Notes: generated from the letters alone by a model not told the origin. Numbered from the stretch's first letter, positions 46,313 to 55,763 are shown. The stretch: 64,000 nucleotides of DNA from CAVVTR01 sp963751245 (GCA_963751245.1 CAVVTR010000011.1:1-64000); one strand, 5' to 3'. Translations and numbers: made by a program.

Positions 46313-48841
46313 GTGAGACGTGCCGCCGTGCGGAGAGCCGCACTTCCCGTGCTGGTGGCGCTGGTGCTCGCGATGCAGGCGCACAGCGCCGTCGGCGTGA
46401 AGCCGAAGGACCTTCCCGAGCGCTGGAGGGTCTGGCTGCAGGAGGAGGTCTACCCGCTCATCACCTCCGAGCAGCGCAAGGCGTTCCTCGCCCTGGAGAC
46501 GGACGAGCAGCGCAAGGAGTACGCGGAGCGGCTGTGGACCCTGTGGGGAAGCCAGACCGGCATGGGCACGGCCTTCCGGAGGACATGGGACGAGCGGCTC
46601 GAGCAGGCCAGGACGGACTTCGACAACACCACCGAGGACCGTGCACGGGTGCTGCTCCTGCAGGGGCCTCCGGACGTCCGGGTGCCGGTCGACTGCGAGG
46701 ACATGTTCTACCCGCTGGAGTTCTGGCAGTGGAGCTACATCCCGGGCTTCGGGCAGGAAGTCACGGTGCTCTTCTACAAGCCGTTCGGGATCGGCGCGTA
46801 CCACCTCTGGGACCCGTTCGAGACCCGCTGGGCGCTGTACACGCCCCAGGGGGCCTCGGCCCTCAAGAGCTGGGCCGGGGGCAAGTGGGGCCAGTACGAG
46901 GTGTTCCGCCCGGAGTACCGGTGCGCCAACGGGAGCGACGTCGTCAAGCTCATCGCCACGGCGGAGTTCTGGTCGAAGGACCCCAAGCTGAAGATGGCCA
47001 TGAGCCACCTGATGGAGACGCTCGAGGGCGAGGGAGAGGGAGGCAGCGCGCGGTTCCTCGCCTTCACGACCATCGTCCCCGAGGGCGCGAAGCCCCTGGA
47101 GTTCGAGGTCACCCCGCACGTCGGCGGCCGCGCGGGGTCGCGCCTCGCCGTGACCCTGACGGCCAACGTGCCGAGGGAGCCGCTCGGCGTCGCCAAGGTC
47201 GGCGAGATGGACGTGGTTCAGCTGGACGTCACGGGGGAGATCTCGCAGGGGGGCGACATCGTCGACCGGTTCCGCTACGCCTTCACCTTCCCCTCCGCTT
47301 CGGACCCGCTGCCGGTGGTGGTGGAGCGGCAGCTCCGCCCCGGCCGGTACCACCTCCGCCTCAAGATCTCGGACGCCAACTCGAAACGCGCCGCCGTCCG
47401 CGAGGCGGATTTCCAGGTGGACGCGCCGCCGCCGGAGGCGCTGGCCAGGACGGACCAGGCCGAGGTGGAGAAGAGCATCGAGGCGGCGACTGGCGACGTG
47501 GCCACGATGCTCTCGCTGCAGGGGCCGTCCGGCGAGGGGGTGAGCGGCGTGCAGCGCTTCGTGGCTCTGGCCGGCCCCGGCGTGGCCCGCGTGGAGTTCC
47601 TCCTCGACGGCGACCCGATCCTCACCAAGAACCGCCCACCCTTCGACGTGGACCTGGACCTGGGGCCGCTACCGCGGCTGGCGGCGGTGACCGCCGTGGC
47701 CTACGACGCCGGCGGGAAGGAGCTCGACCGCAAGCAGCTCGACCTCAACGTGGGGCGGGAGCGCTTCCTGGTCCGGCTCCAGCCCATCAGCGAGGCCGAC
47801 CGCGAGGCGAGGAAGGTGCGCGCCCAGGTCACCGTCAACGTGCCTCCGGACCAGAAGCTCGAGCGCGTCGATCTCTTCTGGAACGAGCACAAGGTCCTCA
47901 CCCTGTACCAGCCGCCCTTCGACGCCTGGGTCCAAGTGGAGGACGCGGGCGCCCTCGGCTACCTCCGCGCCCTGGCCGTGCTCGCGGACGGTGCCCAGGC
48001 GGAGGACGTCCAGTTCGTCAACGCGCCGAAGTTCCTCTCCGGCGTTCAGGTGGACGCCGTGGAGCTTCCCGTCGTGGTGCTGGACAAGCACGGCAAGCCC
48101 GTGGAGGGGCTCGCGGAGGCCGACTTCAAGGTGTTCGAGAACGGCGTTCCCCAGTCCATCTCGCACTTCGCCCTGCAGCGGGAGCTCCCCGTCCGGCTGG
48201 GGCTCGTCCTGGACACGTCGGGGTCGATGGAGGAGACGTTGCCCGAGGTCCAGCGCGTGGTGCTCGGCTTCCTGCGCAGCCTCCTGCAGCCGCGCGACCG
48301 GGCGTTCGTGGAAGCGTTCTCCGACCGGCCGACCCTGATCGAGGGGTTCACCGCCGACTTCGGCGCCCTGGAGCGCGCGCTCATCTCCCTCCGGGCCGAC
48401 CGCGAGACGGCGTTCTACGACGGCGTGGTGTACGGGCTGTTCCAGTTCTCGGGGGTGCGCGGGCGCAAGGCGCTGGTGGTGCTCACGGACGGCAAGGACA
48501 ACGTGTCGCGCCTGGACTTCGACCGCGCCTTGAGCTACGCCCAGAGGAGCGGGGTGAGCATCTACACGATCGGGATCGACCTGCCGATCACCGAGATCCG
48601 CACCCGCTCGCAGCTGAGCCGGCTGGCGCGGATGACGGGGGGCGCCTCGTTCTTCCTGCCGCGGGACGCGAAGCTCGCGCCCGTGTACGAGCAGATCGAC
48701 CGGGAGCTCCGCACCCAGTACCTCATCGCCTACAGCTCCAGCTCCACCGAGGGTCCCGAAGTGTTCCGCCAGGTCAAGGTCGAGGTGGAGGGGAAGGGAC
48801 TCGAGGTCCGCGCCCTCGCCGGCTACTACCCGACGAAGTAG
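46313..48841 (+). CDS. GWxTD-type / VWFA-related (Acidobacterial) fusion protein
   Basis: The protein has 842 residues; a GTG at 46313 has GAGG upstream. A signal peptide (LPVLVALVLAMQAHSAVG) is followed by a GWxTD-like domain (LPERWRVWLQEEVYPLITSE, LWTLWGSQTGMGTAFRRTWD, ARVLLLQGPPDVRVPVDCED). A middle region holds immunoglobulin-like strands (VEFLLDGDPILTKNRPPFDV). From about residue 575 comes the von Willebrand module of the Acidobacterial type: VELPVVVLDKHGKPVEGLAE, FKVFENGVPQSISHF, LGLVLDTSGSMEETLPEVQR (MIDAS DxSxS), LVVLTDGKDNVSR and LRTQYLIAYSSSS. It is exported, probably periplasmic or on the surface. The two modules usually occur in separate proteins; their function is unknown. Confidence 0.88.
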   Translation: MRRAAVRRAALPVLVALVLAMQAHSAVGVKPKDLPERWRVWLQEEVYPLITSEQRKAFLALETDEQRKEYAERLWTLWGSQTGMGTAFRRTWDERLEQARTDFDNTTEDRARVLLLQGPPDVRVPVDCEDMFYPLEFWQWSYIPGFGQEVTVLFYKPFGIGAYHLWDPFETRWALYTPQGASALKSWAGGKWGQYEVFRPEYRCANGSDVVKLIATAEFWSKDPKLKMAMSHLMETLEGEGEGGSARFLAFTTIVPEGAKPLEFEVTPHVGGRAGSRLAVTLTANVPREPLGVAKVGEMDVVQLDVTGEISQGGDIVDRFRYAFTFPSASDPLPVVVERQLRPGRYHLRLKISDANSKRAAVREADFQVDAPPPEALARTDQAEVEKSIEAATGDVATMLSLQGPSGEGVSGVQRFVALAGPGVARVEFLLDGDPILTKNRPPFDVDLDLGPLPRLAAVTAVAYDAGGKELDRKQLDLNVGRERFLVRLQPISEADREARKVRAQVTVNVPPDQKLERVDLFWNEHKVLTLYQPPFDAWVQVEDAGALGYLRALAVLADGAQAEDVQFVNAPKFLSGVQVDAVELPVVVLDKHGKPVEGLAEADFKVFENGVPQSISHFALQRELPVRLGLVLDTSGSMEETLPEVQRVVLGFLRSLLQPRDRAFVEAFSDRPTLIEGFTADFGALERALISLRADRETAFYDGVVYGLFQFSGVRGRKALVVLTDGKDNVSRLDFDRALSYAQRSGVSIYTIGIDLPITEIRTRSQLSRLARMTGGASFFLPRDAKLAPVYEQIDRELRTQYLIAYSSSSTEGPEVFRQVKVEVEGKGLEVRALAGYYPTK

Positions 48842-48851
48842 CCGCGGTGTG

Positions 48852-49988
48852 TCAAGTGGACGGCTCGCCGTTGCCGGCGAGCTCGACGACGGCCCTGGTC
48901 CAGGCTGGGTCGAGGACGCTGCCGGCGCGCGCGAGGAGCCATCCGCTGGTGGATTCCGCCGACGCGAGGCCGCGCGCGGCGCGGAGGGTGCGGAGGATGT
49001 CGTAGGCATCGGCGACGCTGACCAGCCGGCTCGCGGGGTGAGGACGGCGCGGCCGTGACATGCGCGGGTAGCCGGTGCCGTTGAAGTTCAGGTGGTGCTC
49101 GAGGGTCACGATGAGGGCCACGGGCGAGGTCCCCTCGTCGGCGAGGAGCACCTCGAAGCCCATCTTGGGGTGGTCGAGGATGAGCTCCAGGTCGTCGCCG
49201 GCGAGCTCGAAGTCGCGCTCGGCGACCTCGTCGGGAAGGAGGAGCCGCCCTACGTCGTGCACCATGCCGGCGACGGCGAGCTCGCGGCAGAACCCCGTCG
49301 ACGCTCCGGCGAGACGGGCGAGGCCGAACGCCAGCACGCCGACGTTGTGGGCGTGGACGGCGGGCCAGCGCTCCTCGCCCTCCCACGGGGCCAGGTGGAG
49401 CAGGGGGTTCGGGGTCTCTTCGAGCTCCTTGTGGAGGCCACGTGCCACCAGGGCGAGGTCCGCGAGGGAGGGGCCGCGGCCGCCGGCAACCGGGCTGATG
49501 GCCTTCTCGACGAGGGCGACGCGGTCCCGGACCCGCTCCGGGCGCGCCGACCTGGCCTTGTCCCTGCCCGGGACCGGGTTGGCCTCGTCGAGCTCCACGT
49601 CGCCGACGTCGATGAAGGCGCGGGAGTGGACGGGGATCTCGCCGCCGGCCGCGATCTCCGCGAGAAGGTCGCGGACCTCGCCGGCGGGAACCCCGCGCCG
49701 GAAGGTGATCTGCTCGACGCCGCAGCGGCGCAGACGGCGGATGAGGGTCGGGGCCTGCCGCGCGAGGCGGGTGAAGGGGCGGCCCTGGACGAAGAGCTCG
49801 TCGCCGATGAGCACGACGGGGAGGGCGGGCTCGCCGGAGAGGAGGTCCGTCAGCCGGCCGGTGAGCCGCTCGACCGACTGCTCGGCGCGGGGGTGCCGCA
49901 GGCCGTACAGCGCCACCGTGTTGACGCCGGCGGTGAGCTCGGCGACGGCCTCGCAGACCCTCGCCTCCCACTCCTGGGGCGTGCTCAC
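48852..49988 (-). CDS. HD-GYP-type phosphohydrolase
   Basis: The protein has 378 residues; the GTG at 49988 overlaps the upstream stop as GTGA. The C-terminal half is an HD domain: WPAVHAHNVGVLAFGLARLA, AVAGMVHDVGRLLLPDEVAE (HD), LILDHPKMGFEVLL and TLEHHLNFNGTGYPRM with the HH and GYP signature of c-di-GMP phosphodiesterases. The loop is a little shorter than in typical HD-GYPs. The N-terminal ~130 residues (VALYGLRHPRAEQSVERLTG, VLIGDELFVQGRPFTRL, LIRRLRRCGVEQITFRRGVP) look related to the N-terminus of the neighbouring HEAT protein. It is probably a c-di-GMP phosphodiesterase or nucleotide-sensing relative. Last gene of the operon. Confidence 0.85.
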   Translation of the reverse strand: MSTPQEWEARVCEAVAELTAGVNTVALYGLRHPRAEQSVERLTGRLTDLLSGEPALPVVLIGDELFVQGRPFTRLARQAPTLIRRLRRCGVEQITFRRGVPAGEVRDLLAEIAAGGEIPVHSRAFIDVGDVELDEANPVPGRDKARSARPERVRDRVALVEKAISPVAGGRGPSLADLALVARGLHKELEETPNPLLHLAPWEGEERWPAVHAHNVGVLAFGLARLAGASTGFCRELAVAGMVHDVGRLLLPDEVAERDFELAGDDLELILDHPKMGFEVLLADEGTSPVALIVTLEHHLNFNGTGYPRMSRPRRPHPASRLVSVADAYDILRTLRAARGLASAESTSGWLLARAGSVLDPAWTRAVVELAGNGEPST

Positions 49989-52072
49989 GGCTCGCTCCTT
50001 GCGGTGCGGGAGGCGTGCAGCACCGAGCGGACGTCCCGGGCCAGGACCTCGTCACGGTCCCGGGTGAGCGACTCGGCCAGCGCCCGCGCCTCGGGGGTGG
50101 GGATCGCGGCGACCGCCAGCGCGGCCTCGCGCCGGAGGCTGTTGACGGCGAACGGGTACCGCCACTGGCGCAGCGCCAGGATCTCCTGGAGGACCTCGAG
50201 GCTGGATGCGCTGCGCATGGTGCGCAGGGCGTTGATGAGCTGGAAGCTGAACGGCTCGCGGAGCCGCATGCCGATGCGCGCCTTGAGGCGGCTGGCGAGG
50301 GCGGCGGCCAGCGTGTCGTTGGGGATCCGGGAGGCGACCCGGAGGGCTGCGTCGCGCCGCTCGGGGTCCTCGCCGTCGATCTCGGCGAGGATGAGCCGCG
50401 GCCAGCCCGGGTCCTCGGATGCGACGAGCGCCTTGAGCATCTCGGACAGAACCTGGGGGTGTGCGGAGGGTATGTGGTGCTTGATGAGCGCGGGCAGCTC
50501 GGGATCGCCGATCTTGCGGAGCACGAACACCGCGTTGCGCACCACGAACCAGCGTTCGTCGTCGAGCAGCGGGCGGACGTACGGGATCGCACGGGACTCG
50601 TGTCGCGCCACCGCCGACATCAGGCGCTTTCGCACGCCCATGTCGTCGGCCGTGGCGAGGGACTCGAGGATGCTGGGCAGGGCATGCTCGCCGAGGGAGA
50701 CGAGAATGGCGGTGAGGGTCGGGTGGTTCTCGGGGCCGTACAGGGAGTAGGCCTGCACCGCGGCGGGGACGCCGGAGCGGGCGGCGATGGCCCGCGCTTC
50801 GGGTTCCTGGCTCGCGGCGAGGATCGGCGCGAGCCGCGTGGCGGTCTCGAAGTCGCCGTACTCGAGGGCGTCCACGAACTCGCCGGCGAGCCTCCGCGCC
50901 GCCCGGGACGCGGCCTCCTCCTCGGGCCACAGGGAGACCGCCTCGCCGAGGACGCGGAGGAGGTGCATCCTGAGCTGGTTCTCGCTGCCGGAGTCGGTGA
51001 ACTGCTGCGCCCAGGGGGCGTCCTTCCAGCCGGCCCCGGGTGCGGCGGGAACCGCGTCGGCGGCCTCGGCGGCGGCCTCGGCCTCGCCCATGCGGCGCAG
51101 CAGGGCGTGGGCGCGCAGTGCGAGGAAGGCGCGGCTGCCGTCGATGTCGTCGTTGGGCATCTCGACGAGGGCCTTGACGAAGCGCCGCAGCGCGTCGGGC
51201 ACCGGCCAGCGCCGCGCCAGGAGGAAGTCCACGGTGTCGAGGAGGATGGCGGCGTCCACCGGGGCCCTCTCGGGCGCGCCCTCGTCGCCGCCGACGGGGA
51301 GGTGCCGCGCGGCGACGGAGACGGCCAGGTGGCGCCGGGCCGGATCGAGGAGGGGGAGCAGCTCGTCGAAGACGGCGCGCAGCACCTCGAGCACCGCCGC
51401 CCGGTTGTGCTGGGAGCCGGAGAGCAGGAGGTCGGCGAGCTGCGAGAAGAACAGCTCCATGACGCCCTCGGGATCCTCGGAGCTGGCGATCAATGCGGCG
51501 AGGCCCTCGGGGGTGAGGTTTTCCGGGGTCAGGGCGCCGGAGCGCTCGGTGCTCATGAGCGCCAGGCGGTCCACGAGCTGCTTCCAGACCAGGTGAGAGC
51601 TGGACAGGTTGGAGACGACGTCGGAGATGCGGAGGTGGATCGCACCGGGGTCGACGGGGACGAGGGCCACGCCGGGAAAGCCATCGGCGGCGGCGAGCAG
51701 CGCCTGGCGGTCGGCCTCCCCGGGGGGGTCGTGAAGGTCGGCGAGGCTGGACGCGAACGCGGTGAGGCCCTCCGCGCACTCGGACAGCGACAGGCGCAGG
51801 CCCGCGAGCCCCAGGTGGAAGAGGAAGCGGACCAGGCGGTTGGCCGGGGCGCTCTTCGACAGGGGGATCTCGTCCTTGTCCCAGAAGACCTTGTCGCGCC
51901 CCAGCACGAGGGTGGCCTCACCCCCGTCGCCAAGCTCCGTCGCCCGCTTGAGGATCCGCTGCACCACCGGCTCCACGGAGGGGTGCCCCTCGGGGTAGTA
52001 GCGGCGGTACCGGCGCAGCGTCTCCATTTCGTTGAGCAGGCGCGTGACGCGTTCCGCGATATCCCTGGTCAC
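49985..52072 (-). CDS. HEAT-repeat protein with shared N-terminal domain
   Basis: The protein has 695 residues from a GTG at 52072 (AGGGAT upstream). An in-frame GTG at 52102 is possible but has no ribosome site. The N-terminal ~150 residues (YYPEGHPSVEPVVQRILKRA, TLVLGRDKVFWDKDEIPLSK, LVRFLFHLGLAGLRLSLSEC) parallel the N-terminus of the downstream HD protein. The C-terminal 250 residues are HEAT-like repeats, such as LPSILESLATADDMGVRKRL, SAVARHESRAIPYVRPLLDD and ERWFVVRNAVFVLRKIGDPE. No catalytic motif is visible; it should be a protein-interaction scaffold working with the HD enzyme. Confidence 0.8.
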   Translation of the reverse strand: MTRDIAERVTRLLNEMETLRRYRRYYPEGHPSVEPVVQRILKRATELGDGGEATLVLGRDKVFWDKDEIPLSKSAPANRLVRFLFHLGLAGLRLSLSECAEGLTAFASSLADLHDPPGEADRQALLAAADGFPGVALVPVDPGAIHLRISDVVSNLSSSHLVWKQLVDRLALMSTERSGALTPENLTPEGLAALIASSEDPEGVMELFFSQLADLLLSGSQHNRAAVLEVLRAVFDELLPLLDPARRHLAVSVAARHLPVGGDEGAPERAPVDAAILLDTVDFLLARRWPVPDALRRFVKALVEMPNDDIDGSRAFLALRAHALLRRMGEAEAAAEAADAVPAAPGAGWKDAPWAQQFTDSGSENQLRMHLLRVLGEAVSLWPEEEAASRAARRLAGEFVDALEYGDFETATRLAPILAASQEPEARAIAARSGVPAAVQAYSLYGPENHPTLTAILVSLGEHALPSILESLATADDMGVRKRLMSAVARHESRAIPYVRPLLDDERWFVVRNAVFVLRKIGDPELPALIKHHIPSAHPQVLSEMLKALVASEDPGWPRLILAEIDGEDPERRDAALRVASRIPNDTLAAALASRLKARIGMRLREPFSFQLINALRTMRSASSLEVLQEILALRQWRYPFAVNSLRREAALAVAAIPTPEARALAESLTRDRDEVLARDVRSVLHASRTARSEP

Positions 52073-52123
52073 CGAACCGATCCCTGCCGGCCAGTCTAGC
52101 ACCGGTCGTTGCTAGTGCTGGAA

Positions 52124-53461
52124 TCAGAAGAGGATGCCGCCGAGCGAGGCGATGTCGTCGACGGGGACGGCCACCGCGCCCACCTTCTCGGCGAGGCGGG
52201 TGGAGGCGGGTACGGCGCAGCGGAGGAAGCCCAGCGCCGCCGCCTCGCGCAGCCGTTCCACGGGCCTCGTCACGGCGCGGACCTCGCCCAGCAGGCCGAC
52301 CTCGCCGAAGAGGGCCAGGTCGTCGGGGAGGGGCCGCTCGCGGGCCGAGGACATCACCGCCGCCGCCACAGCCACGTCCAGGGCGGGCTCGTCCACGGCG
52401 ATGCCGCCGACGATGTTGAGGAAGACGTCGTGGTCGGCGAGACGCACCGAGGCGCGCTTCTCGAGCACGGCCAGGAGCAGGGCGACGCGGCCGGGGTCGA
52501 GCCCCTGGACGACCCGCCGGGGGTTGGCCAGGGCGGAGCGCGAGACGAGGGCCTGGACCTCGACGAGGAGGGGAGTCGTGCCCTCCAGCACCACGGCGAC
52601 GGCGGAGCCCGGGGCGCCGCCCCGGCGGTCGGCCAGCAGCGCGGCCGAAGGGTTGACGATCTCCTCGAGGCCACTGCCCTGCATGGCGAACAGCGCGAGC
52701 TCGAGGGTGGGGCCGAACCGGTTCTTGGTGGTCCGCAGCGACCGGTGCGGGTGGTTGATTCCCCCGGAGAAGTCGAGCACCGTGTCGACCAGGTGCTCCA
52801 GGGACTTCGGTCCGGCGAGCAGGCCCTCCTTGGTGACGTGGCCGACGAGCACCACGGGCGGACCGTCGCGCTTGGCGAGCTCCACGAGCTGCCCCGCCAC
52901 CTCGCGCACCTGGGAGATGCTACCCGGGACCGCCGGGACGCGGTCGGAGAGCATGGTCTGGACGGAGTCCACGATGACGAGGGCCGGCGCGATCCGGGCC
53001 GCGGTGGCGACCGCGGTCTCCACCACGGGCTCGGCGAGGAGGAGGAGGCCGTCCTTCATGCAGTCGAGGCGGCGTGCCCGGGAGGCCACCTGGCGGATCG
53101 ACTCCTCCGCGGTGACGTAGAGGACGGGCGCCATCTCGGCGAGGCGCGCGGCCACCTGGAGGAGGAGGGTCGACTTGCCGACGCCGGGCTCGCCGGCCAG
53201 CAGCACGGCGGAGCCGGGCACGAACCCGCCGCCCAGGACCCGGTCCACGCCGGGGATGCCGGTGACGATCCGAGGCGACTCCTCGAGGTCCGCGGCGGTG
53301 ACGGGAACGGGTTCGGCGGCCGGCACGGCGGCGCGCTCACGGAGCTGCGCGGGCAGCTGCTCCAAGGTGTTCCACCCTCCGCACCCCGGGCACCGGCCCA
53401 GCCACTTGGAGCTCCGCTGGCCGCAGGCCGTGCACTCGAAGACCGGGGCGTGCCTGACCAC
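52124..53461 (-). CDS. radA: DNA repair protein RadA (Sms)
   Basis: The protein has 445 residues. The N-terminal zinc finger uses C10, C13, C24 and C27 (FECTACGQRSSKWLGRCPGC). The RecA-like core has Walker A AGEPGVGKSTLLLQVAARL, TAEESIRQVASRARRL, Walker B LVIVDSVQTM, and the RadA-specific KNRFG motif (RTTKNRFGPTLELALF). The C-terminal Lon-protease-like domain (VAVAAAVMSSARERPLPDDL, ALFGEVGLLGEVRAVTR) is complete. It processes branched recombination intermediates. Its GTG start shares one base with the mlaD stop (TAGTG), so it is read in the same operon. Confidence 0.96.
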   Translation of the reverse strand: MVRHAPVFECTACGQRSSKWLGRCPGCGGWNTLEQLPAQLRERAAVPAAEPVPVTAADLEESPRIVTGIPGVDRVLGGGFVPGSAVLLAGEPGVGKSTLLLQVAARLAEMAPVLYVTAEESIRQVASRARRLDCMKDGLLLLAEPVVETAVATAARIAPALVIVDSVQTMLSDRVPAVPGSISQVREVAGQLVELAKRDGPPVVLVGHVTKEGLLAGPKSLEHLVDTVLDFSGGINHPHRSLRTTKNRFGPTLELALFAMQGSGLEEIVNPSAALLADRRGGAPGSAVAVVLEGTTPLLVEVQALVSRSALANPRRVVQGLDPGRVALLLAVLEKRASVRLADHDVFLNIVGGIAVDEPALDVAVAAAVMSSARERPLPDDLALFGEVGLLGEVRAVTRPVERLREAAALGFLRCAVPASTRLAEKVGAVAVPVDDIASLGGILF

Positions 53462-54942
53462 TAGGGTCTCGCGGCCGAGGCCGCCGTGCCCAGGAGGTAC
53501 TTGAGGTCCTCGTCGGTCCAGGAGATGCCGCCGCCGAGGATGACCGAGGAGTGCGCCGAGTAGGTCGGATCGTCCCAGCCGGTGTAGGCGAAGATGTTCT
53601 TGGTGAAGTAGTAGCGTCCGGTCAAGCGGAGGTGGGGCGCGTGCTGGTCGCGGTTGAAGTCGTAGGCGTCCAGGGTGAGCTTGAGCCGGTGGTTGAGCAG
53701 GAACTGGTCGGCCCCGACCCCGCCGTGGGACTCGAACAGGCCCGCGCGGACGACGGTCTCGGGGAGGAGGTAGTAGCCGACCTGCGCGTTGAAGGTGTAC
53801 CCGGTGGTGTCCTCCTTGGACTTCTTCACGGTGTAGGAGTCCTGGTGGCCGTCGGGGTAGATCGTCGTCACGGTCTCGGTGCTGGTGGTGAGCTTCCCGA
53901 AGGGGGAGTCCACCAGCTCGACGCGGTAGAAGCGGCGGTCGGTGGTGTGCAGGTCGAAGCCGAAGGTGGAGCGGGAGTCGCTGATCCCGGGGAGGTCCTC
54001 GGTGCGCATGTTGACCACCAGGCGGAACCGCTGCACCCGGCCCACGGTGTCCTTCAGCATGGTGACGCCGCTCTCCACCGACTTGAGGGTGGAGTTGATG
54101 TTGTCCACCGTCTCGTCGTCGTTGACGAGCTTGCCGATGGTGCCCTGGCCGCTGGCGATCTTGGTGGTGATCTCGTTGAGGTTCTTCGCCGAGACGCGCA
54201 GCTGCGAGGAGAGCTCCTTGATGTTGTCGAGGGAGGCCGCGAGGTTGCCCCGGTTCTGCTCCACCACGCTGTCCACGTTGTCCGCGAGGGCGTTGAGCTT
54301 CTTCGCCAGAGTGGGCAGGTCCTCGCGCAGGCTCTCCGAGAAGGCGCGGAAGTTGGCGATAGTGGCGTCCACGTTCTGACGGTTCGCCGTGATGAGCTGC
54401 TTGGTCTGCTCGCTGATGGTCCTGATGTTGTCGAGGATCTCATCGAGGCGGGCCTGGCCCTGGGGACCGCCCAGGGAGTTGCGCAGCGAGGCGGTCACCT
54501 GCTTGATGTCGCCGCCCACGTCGTTGGCGGTCTTGAGGACCTGGTCGAAGGCGATGGGGCTGGAGCCCTTCAGCACCGTCCCCTTGGCCAGGGGGGGGTT
54601 GGTCAGCGGACCAGGGTTGAGCTCGACGTACTTGTCGCCCAGCATCCCCAGGCTGCTCACCGAGGCCGAGGCGCCCTCGTGGAGCTCCACGCCGGGGTCG
54701 AGGGCCAGGGTGACCAGCGCCTTGTCGCCGGCCAGCGAGATCTTCTCGACGAGGCCGACGCGGACGCCGGCGATGCGCACGGGGCTCTTCTCGTCGAGCC
54801 CCGCCACGGTGGGGAACTCGGCCTCCACGGTGTGCCGCGCGCCGGACAGCCCGAGGGGGATCTCCTGGATCTTGATGATGAACACGCCGAGGATCACCAG
54901 GGCGAGGAGCATGAAGGCTCCGAGACGTGCGGTGGGGCTCAT
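53461..54942 (-). CDS. mlaD: MlaD-family MCE protein with C-terminal beta-barrel-like region
   Basis: The protein has 493 residues. One membrane helix (LGAFMLLALVILGVFIIKI) is followed by the MCE domain (about 35-120: TVEAEFPTVAGLDEKSPVRI, AGVRVGLVEKISLAGDKALV, LGDKYVELNPGPLTNPPLAK). A long helical needle (about 130-300: ANFRAFSESLREDLPTLAKK, NLAASLDNIKELSSQLRVSA) leads into a C-terminal part of amphipathic strands (RFRLVVNMRTEDL, FNAQVGYYLLPETVVRAGLF, LRLTGRYYFTKNIFAYTGWD). The last part resembles an outer-membrane barrel. This is like the trans-envelope MlaD described in the diderm Firmicute Veillonella parvula, which bridges both membranes without MlaA, MlaB or MlaC. The start overlaps the mlaF stop as ATGA. 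Confidence 0.9.
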   Translation of the reverse strand: MSPTARLGAFMLLALVILGVFIIKIQEIPLGLSGARHTVEAEFPTVAGLDEKSPVRIAGVRVGLVEKISLAGDKALVTLALDPGVELHEGASASVSSLGMLGDKYVELNPGPLTNPPLAKGTVLKGSSPIAFDQVLKTANDVGGDIKQVTASLRNSLGGPQGQARLDEILDNIRTISEQTKQLITANRQNVDATIANFRAFSESLREDLPTLAKKLNALADNVDSVVEQNRGNLAASLDNIKELSSQLRVSAKNLNEITTKIASGQGTIGKLVNDDETVDNINSTLKSVESGVTMLKDTVGRVQRFRLVVNMRTEDLPGISDSRSTFGFDLHTTDRRFYRVELVDSPFGKLTTSTETVTTIYPDGHQDSYTVKKSKEDTTGYTFNAQVGYYLLPETVVRAGLFESHGGVGADQFLLNHRLKLTLDAYDFNRDQHAPHLRLTGRYYFTKNIFAYTGWDDPTYSAHSSVILGGGISWTDEDLKYLLGTAASAARP

Positions 54943-55742
54943 ACGGTTTCCTCCTCCATCGGCTCCCCGGCGAGGAAGCTCTGGATGTAGGGGTTCGGAA
55001 GGGTGCGGAACTCCTCGGGCGGCGCAACGGCCTCGATGACCCCGTTGTGCAGCATGGCGACGCGGTCCGCAATGCGGAACGCCGACGTCATGTCGTGGGT
55101 GATCGTCACCATGGTCACCGTCAGGCGCGAGCGCATGCCGTTGATGACGGAGTCGATCACCGCCGCGGTGATGGGGTCGAGTCCGGTGTTGGGCTCGTCG
55201 AAGAGCAGGATCTCGGGCTCCAGCGCGATGGCGCGGGCGAAGCCCACCCGGCGCCTCATGCCGCCGGAGAGCTCGGCCGTGGCCTTGGACTCGATGCCCT
55301 CGAGGCGGACCAGGGAGAGGCACTCGCGGACCCGCGCGGCGATCTCGTCCTCGCTCTTCTTCGTGTGGCGGCGGAGGGCGAACGCGATGTTCTCGAACAC
55401 GTTCATGGAGTCGAAGAGGGCGCCTTCCTGGAAGGACATGCCGAACTTGCGCCGCAGCGCCAGGCAGACCTGGGGGTCGGCGCAGGCGAGGTCCTCGCCG
55501 TCCACGATGACGTGTCCGGTGTCGGGCTGCATGAGGCCGATGAGGTGCTTGAGCAGCACGCTCTTGCCGGCGCCGGAACCGCCCACGATGGCGAGGGACT
55601 CGTCCTCCGCGACCTCGAGGTTGATGCCACGAAGGACCTCTTTTCCGTTGAACGATTTCCAGAGGTCGATCACGGCGATCTTCGGGACCGCGGTGCCCTT
55701 GGCGGGCTGCCGTGTGGTGGCCGGGTCGGGCAGCGAGCTCAC
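54939..55742 (-). CDS. mlaF: MlaF-type ABC transporter ATPase for phospholipid transport
   Basis: The protein has 267 residues; GTG 55742 with GGGGGAT upstream. Walker A AIVGGSGAGKSVLLKHLIGL, Q-loop GMSFQEGALFDSMNVFENIA, signature AELSGGMRRRVGFARAIALE, Walker B EILLFDEPNTGLDPITAAVI and H-loop TITHDMTSAFRIADRVAMLH are all intact. The FQEGALFDS wording is characteristic of the Mla/MCE ATPases. It powers the MlaE permease encoded 21 bases upstream, while the MCE subunit overlaps its end. Confidence 0.95.
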   Translation of the reverse strand: MSSLPDPATTRQPAKGTAVPKIAVIDLWKSFNGKEVLRGINLEVAEDESLAIVGGSGAGKSVLLKHLIGLMQPDTGHVIVDGEDLACADPQVCLALRRKFGMSFQEGALFDSMNVFENIAFALRRHTKKSEDEIAARVRECLSLVRLEGIESKATAELSGGMRRRVGFARAIALEPEILLFDEPNTGLDPITAAVIDSVINGMRSRLTVTMVTITHDMTSAFRIADRVAMLHNGVIEAVAPPEEFRTLPNPYIQSFLAGEPMEEETV

Positions 55743-55763
55743 GTTGTCATCCCCCGGGTCCCC

